NCBI GenBank assembly: GCA_002352375.1
Contig: DEIH01000065.1
Span: 5,020 to 17,422 of the forward strand
Direction: 5' to 3'
DNA from: Spirochaeta sp. UBA2779
GTDB lineage: Bacteria > Spirochaetota > Spirochaetia > DSM-2461
DNA length: 12,403 nucleotides
Below are positions 6,735 to 12,403 of the stretch, in pieces; position 1 is the first letter of the stretch, and every line of letters begins with the position of its first letter. A model generated the notes under the pieces. It had not been told where the DNA came from, did no database searches, and worked only from the letters and a program-made list of their open reading frames with translations. The position numbers and the translations under genes were made by a program.

Positions 6735-7493
6735 ATGAAAAAGAGCTTACTTGCAATTCTGGCAGTACTTGCCATCCTTGCCGTACCCGCATTCGCAAAC
6801 GGCGGAGCCGACGACAATGCATCTAAAGTTTATGTATTTGCATCCGATGCCACATGGCCCCCGATGGAATTCGTTGATGATAACGGCGATATTGTCGGGT
6901 TTGACATGGACCTTCTAGATGCTGTAGCTGATGCCGCCGGTTTTGAGTACGAAGTTCAGAACACAGGATGGGACGGCATCTTCGCTGGTCTGGCCAATGG
7001 TGCCTACGATGCCATTATCAGCTCGGTAACAATCACCGAAGAGCGAAAAGCTTCCATGAACTTTACCAACCCCTACATTAATGCAGGACAGATCCTGATT
7101 GTTCCAGCCGGATATTCCGGTGGAGAGATGCTGGCTGATTTTGCCGGCAAGAAAGTCGGTGTCCAGCAGGGAACCACCGGTGACTTTGCCGTTGAAGATG
7201 TCCCTTCTGTAGACCGCAGAGCCTATGATGATGTGGGCCTGGCTGTTGAAGACCTGGTAAATGGCAATCTGGATGCAGTGGTATGTGACTCTGTAACCGC
7301 CATTGACTATGTGGCTGCCAACGAAAACTTCAAAGGAAAACTCCAAGTTCTTGGTGAACCCTTTACCGAAGAAGAATTCGGTGTTGCTGTACAGAAAGAC
7401 AACGCAGAACTCCTGGCTCTCCTGAACGATGGACTGGCCAAGATCTTCGCTGACGGAACCCAGGCCAAACTGGTAGATAAGTGGCTCCGCTAG
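6735..7493 (+). CDS. Polar amino acid ABC transporter, periplasmic substrate-binding protein
   Basis: The 252-residue precursor has a signal peptide (KK, then a Leu/Ala-rich core) with a likely signal peptidase I cut after AFA at residue 21; there is no lipobox Cys, so a soluble periplasmic protein is expected. The mature part is a family 3 solute-binding protein: ATWPPMEF (39-46), GFDMDL (55-60), then SSVTITEER (96-104), whose Arg normally grips the alpha-carboxylate of an amino acid, and VGVQQGTTGD in the second lobe. The ligand class (polar, basic or glutamine-like) cannot be settled by eye. AAGGAG lies seven bases before the ATG, a strong site consistent with the high level usual for binding proteins. 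It is the first gene of a three-gene uptake operon. Confidence 0.93.
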   Translation: MKKSLLAILAVLAILAVPAFANGGADDNASKVYVFASDATWPPMEFVDDNGDIVGFDMDLLDAVADAAGFEYEVQNTGWDGIFAGLANGAYDAIISSVTITEERKASMNFTNPYINAGQILIVPAGYSGGEMLADFAGKKVGVQQGTTGDFAVEDVPSVDRRAYDDVGLAVEDLVNGNLDAVVCDSVTAIDYVAANENFKGKLQVLGEPFTEEEFGVAVQKDNAELLALLNDGLAKIFADGTQAKLVDKWLR

Positions 7494-8272
7494 AAAAACA
7501 GGGAGGAACCCGGATCGATGTAACCGACGGGGCCCTCCTCCCCACCCGGGGAGATGGACGGATTATAGACTCCTGGAGAATTACAATAGCCTTTGCCATT
7601 CTGGCATTGCTCACGCTGTTGTTCATCACTAAGGATCCCTACGATCAGATATTCCGAGTTGTTATCAAAGGTGCCCCCTTAACGTTCGGGGTAACTGCCG
7701 GTGCCATACTCGGCTCCATCATCCTGGGATTGTTCACAGGTCTCGGGCAGATTGCCCGGGGCCGGGTTTTAAACCTGATTGCCGGGGTGTACGTGGAGTT
7801 AATCCGCGGTATACCTCTGCTGGTTCAGCTCATTTTCATCTACTTTGCATTGGGGAAGTTTTTTCATCTCGATGGACTGCCTGCAGCGATTATCGCACTG
7901 TCTATCTGTTACGGTGCCTACATGGGTGAAATTTTCAGAGCAGGTATTCAAGCTATTCCCAAAGGACAGATGGAAGCAGCCCTGGCTCTGGGTATGACCC
8001 GGGGACAGGCCATGCGCCTGATTATCTTACCTCAAACCATGAAAATTATTATTCCGGCCATCGGAAATGAATTTATCGCTATGCTCAAGGATTCATCTCT
8101 GGTATCGGTTATCGCACTACGGGATATACTCCGACGGGGCCGGGAGCATGTATCCAGAACCTTCCTCTCCCTGGAAACCTATGCCGTTGTGGCCCTTGTA
8201 TACCTGGTTATCACACTGATTCTTTCCAAGATGGTAGCCACTATGGAAGACAGGATGAATAAACATGAGTGA
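7481..8272 (+). CDS. Polar amino acid ABC transporter, permease
   Basis: This HisM/GlnP-family inner-membrane permease has a polar tail of about 33 residues, a first membrane helix, and then the conserved five-helix core. The ATPase-docking EAA loop begins at about residue 165 (EAALALGMTRGQ) and is followed by LPQ. Only one permease gene is present, so a homodimeric channel is expected. The start is uncertain: no in-frame ATG exists before the core. GTG at 7481 overlaps the binding protein by 13 bases but has only a weak site upstream. A strong GGGAGGA at 7501-7507 points instead to ATC at 7514 (in frame) or to ATG at 7518, which is out of frame and followed at once by TAA. The end overlaps the ATPase gene by 8 bases. 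Confidence 0.88.
   Translation: MAPLEKQGGTRIDVTDGALLPTRGDGRIIDSWRITIAFAILALLTLLFITKDPYDQIFRVVIKGAPLTFGVTAGAILGSIILGLFTGLGQIARGRVLNLIAGVYVELIRGIPLLVQLIFIYFALGKFFHLDGLPAAIIALSICYGAYMGEIFRAGIQAIPKGQMEAALALGMTRGQAMRLIILPQTMKIIIPAIGNEFIAMLKDSSLVSVIALRDILRRGREHVSRTFLSLETYAVVALVYLVITLILSKMVATMEDRMNKHE
7501..7553 (+). promoter_or_regulatory. Ribosome binding site with two competing hairpins
   Basis: GGGAGGA (7501-7507), eight bases after the binding protein's stop codon, is perfectly complementary to TCCTCCC (7536-7542). Inside this stem CCCG (7509-7512) can pair with CGGG (7528-7531). The same downstream arm can instead pair locally: CTCCCC (7538-7543) with GGGGAG (7548-7553) around a four-base loop. 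The two structures exclude each other. This geometry would hide or expose the ribosome site and could couple permease translation to that of the binding protein. No energy calculation was possible. Confidence 0.45.
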
Positions 8273-9005
8273 AAAAAGACTTATGGTGGATATCCGGGGT
8301 GCTGAAAAAGATTTTGGTATTGTTATGGCTCTCAAGGGTGTTAACCTTACCGTAGATGAAGGTGAAGTGGTTCTGATTATCGGACCCTCTGGTTCTGGGA
8401 AAAGTACTCTTTTACGCAGTATCAACCGCCTCGAGGCCCTTACAGGGGGTCAGATTTTTGTCGACGGCGATCCTCTGGTGGGACCGGAAGCTGATATCAG
8501 AAAAATCCGTGAAGAAACCGGAATGGTGTTCCAGGATTTCAATCTTTTCCCTCATAAGACTGCCCTGGAAAATATTTCCATGGCACCGATGAAGGTGAAG
8601 GGTAAAACTCCGGAAGAAGCCCGTGCCAAGGCAAGGGAGCTCCTTAAACGTGTCGGTCTTGAAGACCGTGAGAAATCCTATCCCGGACAACTATCGGGAG
8701 GGCAGAAGCAAAGAGTAGCCATCGCCCGTGCCCTTGCTATGGAACCCAAGGTGATGCTCTTTGATGAACCCACCAGTGCTCTGGATCCTGAAATGGTGAA
8801 GGAAGTTCTGGATGTTATGCTGGATCTGGCTCAGGAAGGCATGACCATGATGGTTGTATCTCATGAAATGGGCTTTGCCAGGGCAGCTGCTGATAGAGTT
8901 GTATTCATGGATGAAGGGGAAATTGTTGAAATTGCTCCCCCGGATGTAATCTTCGATCATGCAGAAGAAGAACGAACGAAGAAATTTCTGAAGCACATAC
9001 TGTAG
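8265..9005 (+). CDS. Polar amino acid ABC transporter, ATP-binding protein (GlnQ/HisP-like)
   Basis: The 246-residue cytoplasmic ATPase energises the permease encoded just upstream. All motifs are intact: Walker A GPSGSGKST (40-48), a Q-loop in VFQDFNLFPH, the signature LSGGQKQR (143-150), Walker B ending in D167 with catalytic E168, a D-loop SALD, and the switch His at 200. FNLFPH and SHEMGFA are typical of the polar amino acid subfamily. The ATG overlaps the permease stop by 8 bases, with AGGA upstream. A rho-independent terminator follows the stop codon, so it closes the operon. The substrate is set by the binding protein and not by this subunit. Confidence 0.95.
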   Translation: MSEKRLMVDIRGAEKDFGIVMALKGVNLTVDEGEVVLIIGPSGSGKSTLLRSINRLEALTGGQIFVDGDPLVGPEADIRKIREETGMVFQDFNLFPHKTALENISMAPMKVKGKTPEEARAKARELLKRVGLEDREKSYPGQLSGGQKQRVAIARALAMEPKVMLFDEPTSALDPEMVKEVLDVMLDLAQEGMTMMVVSHEMGFARAAADRVVFMDEGEIVEIAPPDVIFDHAEEERTKKFLKHIL

Positions 9006-9025
9006 TTTTTTGCTGCAGAATCATG

Positions 9026-9055
9026 AAAAGACCGGCCTTGTTGCCGGTTTTTTTT
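9026..9055 (+). terminator. Rho-independent terminator of the amino acid transport operon
   Basis: ACCGGC (9031-9036) and GCCGGT (9043-9048) form a perfect 6-base GC-rich stem around CTTGTT. The T-run covers 9048-9055, and the AAAA before the stem can extend pairing into it. It lies 20 bases after the ATPase stop and upstream of the true start of the exporter genes. Confidence 0.88.
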
Positions 9056-9077
9056 ATGCTGGCAGGTTGTTTTTTAC

Positions 9078-9107
9078 TTTACCCTTGTGCTGGAAAGTCC
9101 CTATTCT
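9078..9107 (+). promoter_or_regulatory. Putative promoter for the ABC exporter genes
   Basis: TTTACC (9078-9083) and TATTCT (9102-9107) are separated by 18 bases; each matches four of six consensus bases. The -10 ends seven bases before the ATG at 9115, so transcription would start almost at the start codon. A promoter is needed here because a terminator lies just upstream. Confidence 0.4.
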
Positions 9108-9114
9108 TAGCACA

Positions 9115-10881
9115 ATGGCAAAAAAGAAAGCATCTGTTATCAGAGAGTTTAAAACTCTCAAACCTCATATCAAAAAATACAAATGGGCCTATACCGCAGG
9201 AATGGGATTTCTGATACTCACCGACGCCGGTCAGATTGTTATTCCCCGGCTGATGGGCTCTGCTGTCGATCTGATTGCAGGGGGTTCAGGCAATGCCTCC
9301 GCTGTAGGCAGGCTGATGCTGATAATTGCCGGCCTGGCTGTACTGATTGCCCTGGGACGCTATGGTTGGCGAAACTTCATTATCGGTACGGCCCGGCGGA
9401 TTGAGGCCGACCTGCGAGTCGAGCTTTACAGCAAACTTCTATCGCTGACAGAGTCCTTTTACATCCGCTCCAAGGTTGGCGATTTGATGGCCCGGGCCAC
9501 CAACGACCTCCATGCGGTACGAATGGCTACCGGTATGGCTCTGATTGCGTTTATAGACGGCGTATTCATGCTGATTGTGATATTAATCACTCTATTTATC
9601 AGTTACGGAAAGCTGGGACTTATTATTGTTATCCCCCTTCCTCTGGTAACTTCAATGGCACTTTTTCTCGGCAGGCTGATCGGTCCGCTTTTTAGAAGAG
9701 TTCAGGAGAATTTCGCCCGAATCAGTGAACACGTTCAGGAAACCCTGGCGGGCATACGTGTGATTAAATCTTTCGCCAGGGAGAAACGGGCCCTGGATGC
9801 TTTTGATAGAATCAATGCCGATTACGGAAGTGCCAATATGTCCCTGGTGCGGTTCTGGGGCATGCTCTTCCCCGCAATGAGCTTTGTTGCAGGTTTAACA
9901 GTGCTTTTACTGCTCTATTTTGGAGGTTTGCAGGTTATCGGAGGAGAATTAAGTCCCGGTGACTTTGTAACCGCTCTATCCTATCTGGGTATGCTGCTCT
10001 GGCCGGCAATGGGGGCCGGCTGGGTGATTAATATAATGCAGAGAGGCGCAGCTTCTATGAAGCGAATTAATACTGTGCTCAGAGAAGTCCCCGATATTGT
10101 CGATCTTCCCGATGCCCTTTCAGAGGAACCTTCCGGCAACCTGGAATTCCGCTCCTTGAATTATGCTTATCCTGAATCTGAACCAGTTCTCAAGAATATC
10201 AGCTTTACTGCAGCCCGGGGAGGATCCACGGGAATACTTGGAAAAACCGGCTGCGGAAAAACAACCCTGGTAAAACTGATTCCCCGGCTTTTAGACCCTC
10301 CTGAAGATTCTGTTTTTATCGGCGGCATCGATATACGCAGATTCAGCCGAGCGGCCCTCAGAAAGACACTCGGAGTAGTACCACAGGATGTATTTTTATT
10401 CTCTGAAACCATCAGAGAGAATATACTTTTTGCCAAGCCTGATGCACCGGAAGAAGAGATTGAAAGAGTTGTAGATGCCGCAGGACTGGTTTCCGATCTC
10501 CCCTTTTTTCCCGAAGGTCTTGAAACCAGAGTAGGTGAAAAAGGTGTTACACTTTCCGGAGGTCAGAAACAACGGATCGCCATAGCCAGAGCCCTGATTA
10601 TCAATCCAGAGATACTGATTCTTGATGATGCTCTTTCTGCAGTTGATGCTGAAACTGAAGAAAAGATACTGGAGCATTTATTTAGAATCCGCCGGGGTAA
10701 AACAACGATAATGATTTCACACAGGGTTTCTGCGCTTTCCAGATGCGATGTATGTGTTGTTTTGGAAGATGGCATGATAAGTGCTAAAGGAAGCCATGAG
10801 GTATTACTCTCCACCGGAGGCTTTTACAGGGAGATTTCCGAATTACAGAACCTGGAACGTATTGAGGAGGAAGAAATATGA
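9115..10881 (+). CDS. Heterodimeric ABC exporter, first half-transporter (degenerate Walker B)
   Basis: The 588-residue protein is a type IV ABC exporter half: a six-helix membrane domain (about residues 20-300), then a nucleotide-binding domain. Walker A GKTGCGKTT is at 376-384, the Q-loop Gln at 424, signature LSGGQKQR at 480-487 and switch His at 536. After Walker B the catalytic Glu is replaced by Asp (ILDDALSAVD, D505), the pattern of the degenerate subunit in heterodimers such as Thermotoga TM287/TM288. The frame is open back to an ATG at 9010, but that start lies before the terminator stem, so the Met before AKKK at 9115 is chosen. No Shine-Dalgarno is seen. The gene overlaps the second half by four bases (ATGA). 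Likely cargo is a lipid or drug-like molecule, not determinable here. Confidence 0.9.
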   Translation: MAKKKASVIREFKTLKPHIKKYKWAYTAGMGFLILTDAGQIVIPRLMGSAVDLIAGGSGNASAVGRLMLIIAGLAVLIALGRYGWRNFIIGTARRIEADLRVELYSKLLSLTESFYIRSKVGDLMARATNDLHAVRMATGMALIAFIDGVFMLIVILITLFISYGKLGLIIVIPLPLVTSMALFLGRLIGPLFRRVQENFARISEHVQETLAGIRVIKSFAREKRALDAFDRINADYGSANMSLVRFWGMLFPAMSFVAGLTVLLLLYFGGLQVIGGELSPGDFVTALSYLGMLLWPAMGAGWVINIMQRGAASMKRINTVLREVPDIVDLPDALSEEPSGNLEFRSLNYAYPESEPVLKNISFTAARGGSTGILGKTGCGKTTLVKLIPRLLDPPEDSVFIGGIDIRRFSRAALRKTLGVVPQDVFLFSETIRENILFAKPDAPEEEIERVVDAAGLVSDLPFFPEGLETRVGEKGVTLSGGQKQRIAIARALIINPEILILDDALSAVDAETEEKILEHLFRIRRGKTTIMISHRVSALSRCDVCVVLEDGMISAKGSHEVLLSTGGFYREISELQNLERIEEEEI

Positions 10882-12403
10882 GTACTCCTCCTGATGAAAT
10901 AATCCGGGGTAATTCTCCGGAAGTGTTCAAAAGACTTCTGTCTTTTATTTATCCGTACAAAACAGCCTCAGTACTCACCCTCATCGCACTTATTCTGGCA
11001 ACAGCTGCTGAACTTTTAATGCCCATTGTGATGAAGAGGACGCTGGACGATCATCTGCTCCGCAGCGAAAGACGTTTAACATTGCAGGTAGTTAAGGATA
11101 CAGCAGAAGGCAGAGTAGAGGGGGTATTAGGAAAAGAACTTGCCGATAGATTGCTGGTTGAAGGTACCATTATCGGTGATAGTCTCTTTGTTTCTCCGAA
11201 GATGTTATCCGATCTTGGTAGAAAAGATATTACTGCAGGGAAAAATGTTGGCTGGCTCGATAAGGAGGACTGGTACACTCTCATTAATCCGGATAGTACT
11301 ATTCGCTCTGTAATTAACCTGTATCCGGATCTTTTTATAAAAAATCAGACTTCAGAAAGCTTTGCCATTAGTATTTCAGACCGGGAAAGCCTTTCTCCCG
11401 GCGAAGTTAAAACCCTCAGATCGACAGATATTTCCGGACTGAAACAACGCTCTCTCCAGTACCTTTTCCTCCTGTTGATTGTTCTGATTTTTACCTTTGT
11501 ACAAGTTTATCAGGCCTCATGGATCGGTCAGAAAATCATGGCTGATATACGTGGAAAGCTTCTGAGTCATATTATAAGGCAATCCCTCAGATACCTCGGC
11601 CGGACACCAGTAGGCAGCCTGGTATCCAGGACGGCAAATGATGTGGAAACCATCAATGAATTTTTTACCAATGTCACAATCTCATTTCTTAAGGATGGGG
11701 CCATCATGGCCGGTGTCGTTATTGTAATTTTCGCTCTGGATAAACATCTGGCCCTTGTCGCGATGGCGGCTCTGATACCGACAATCCTGCTGATTGTTCT
11801 TTTTCAAAAAAGAGTCCGTGAATCCTTCAGGAAGGTAAGAGCCGGATTGAGCGGGGTTAATGCCTATCTTTCCGAGCGATTGGGAGGAATGTCAACTGTA
11901 CAGCTTTTCGCTGCCGAAAAACGAAGCCGGAGAGAGTTCAACGAAAAAAACGGTATCTTGCTCGATGCACAACTGCATCAAATGAAAATCATGGCGGTGT
12001 TCCGACCGCTTATCGATACTATTTCTTCTCTGGCTGTGGCACTTGTTATCTGGTATTCAACCAGCCTCCACGACCAGGGACTGTTAACCCTGGGAATTTT
12101 AATTGCCTTTATTGAACTCATTCAGAAGTTTTTCCATCCAGTAAGGGATATTGCTGAAAAATTTAATATTCTTCAGTCCGCCATGGCCGGTGGAGAGCGG
12201 ATATTTGACATGATGGACACCATCGACCGTATACCCGATGAAGGCCGGAAGATAAAGGACTGCTCTAGTGAAAACCTCTGTGGTGAAATCAGATTTGAGA
12301 ATGTATCCTTTTCCTATGTTCCCGGAGAACAAGTACTAAACGGTCTGGATTTCCGAATCAAGCCAGGAGAAACCATCGCCGTAGTCGGATCCACCGGTGC
12401 CGG
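10878..12403 (+). CDS. Heterodimeric ABC exporter, second half-transporter (3' end beyond window)
   Basis: The first 508 residues are visible; the frame is open to the window end and stops inside Walker A (VVGSTGAG, 502-509). ATG at 10878 overlaps the previous stop as ATGA and follows GAGGAGG with seven bases spacing, a strong coupled start. The first membrane helix is at about 31-50 and the second at about 195-213. The roughly 130 residues between them are hydrophilic, where ordinary exporters have a short external loop, so they probably form an extra extracytoplasmic domain. The cytoplasmic coupling segments (TPVGSLVSRTANDVETI and later LGGMSTVQLFAAE) are normal for the family. Its Walker B, signature and switch residues lie outside the window; pairing with the degenerate partner predicts a canonical Glu here. 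Confidence 0.92.
   Translation, partial: MSTPPDEIIRGNSPEVFKRLLSFIYPYKTASVLTLIALILATAAELLMPIVMKRTLDDHLLRSERRLTLQVVKDTAEGRVEGVLGKELADRLLVEGTIIGDSLFVSPKMLSDLGRKDITAGKNVGWLDKEDWYTLINPDSTIRSVINLYPDLFIKNQTSESFAISISDRESLSPGEVKTLRSTDISGLKQRSLQYLFLLLIVLIFTFVQVYQASWIGQKIMADIRGKLLSHIIRQSLRYLGRTPVGSLVSRTANDVETINEFFTNVTISFLKDGAIMAGVVIVIFALDKHLALVAMAALIPTILLIVLFQKRVRESFRKVRAGLSGVNAYLSERLGGMSTVQLFAAEKRSRREFNEKNGILLDAQLHQMKIMAVFRPLIDTISSLAVALVIWYSTSLHDQGLLTLGILIAFIELIQKFFHPVRDIAEKFNILQSAMAGGERIFDMMDTIDRIPDEGRKIKDCSSENLCGEIRFENVSFSYVPGEQVLNGLDFRIKPGETIAVVGSTGA

Noticed and set aside
6915..7346. A 143-codon minus-strand frame inside the binding protein gene.
   Set aside because: It lies fully antisense to a clearly recognised gene and its product resembles no protein family.
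9010..9114. A longer exporter start at 9010, adding 35 residues.
   Set aside because: The added part is encoded by the terminator stem and T-run of the upstream operon, and the family normally begins near the Met at 9115.

Overview
The window looks like chromosomal DNA of a free-living bacterium, probably a spirochaete. That guess rests mainly on the periplasmic binding protein at 6735-7493, whose signal peptide ends AFA followed by an NGG stretch, a style I associate with Spirochaeta-type genomes; it was not tested by any search. Most of the window is close to 50% GC by eye, the exception being the sugar epimerase gene at 5710-6558, which is clearly poorer in GC. No tRNA, rRNA, CRISPR array, insertion sequence or phage gene is visible.

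Left part (about 200-5649): a tightly packed four-gene operon on the minus strand, read from 4902 down to 200: a 3-beta-HSD-like NAD(P)-dependent dehydrogenase, a DUF1214-type protein, a PAPS-dependent sulfotransferase of the Sulfotransferase_3 type, and a classical short-chain dehydrogenase. Junctions are 2 bases or an 8-base overlap, so the genes are almost certainly co-translated. A divergent plus-strand gene (4981-5649) encodes an EthD-domain protein. The 78-base gap between the two units carries an inverted repeat whose arms are also the best -10-like hexamers on each strand, and neither first gene has a Shine-Dalgarno sequence. Together the five genes suggest an uncharacterised pathway that oxidises or reduces and then sulfates a lipid- or sterol-like alcohol. 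This is the most novel part of the window.

Middle (5650-9055): a gene for a D-tagatose/D-psicose 3-epimerase-like TIM-barrel enzyme with its own extended -10 promoter, followed by a complete three-gene polar amino acid uptake operon (binding protein, permease, ATPase) with a promoter in front and a good rho-independent terminator behind. The junction between binding protein and permease is odd: a strong Shine-Dalgarno sits inside a possible hairpin and leads to an AUG that is immediately followed by UAA, out of frame with the permease.

Right part (9056-12403, cut by the window end): two overlapping genes for the halves of a heterodimeric ABC exporter. The first half has Asp in place of the catalytic Glu after Walker B. 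The second half has an extra domain of about 130 residues between its first two membrane helices and is cut inside Walker A.
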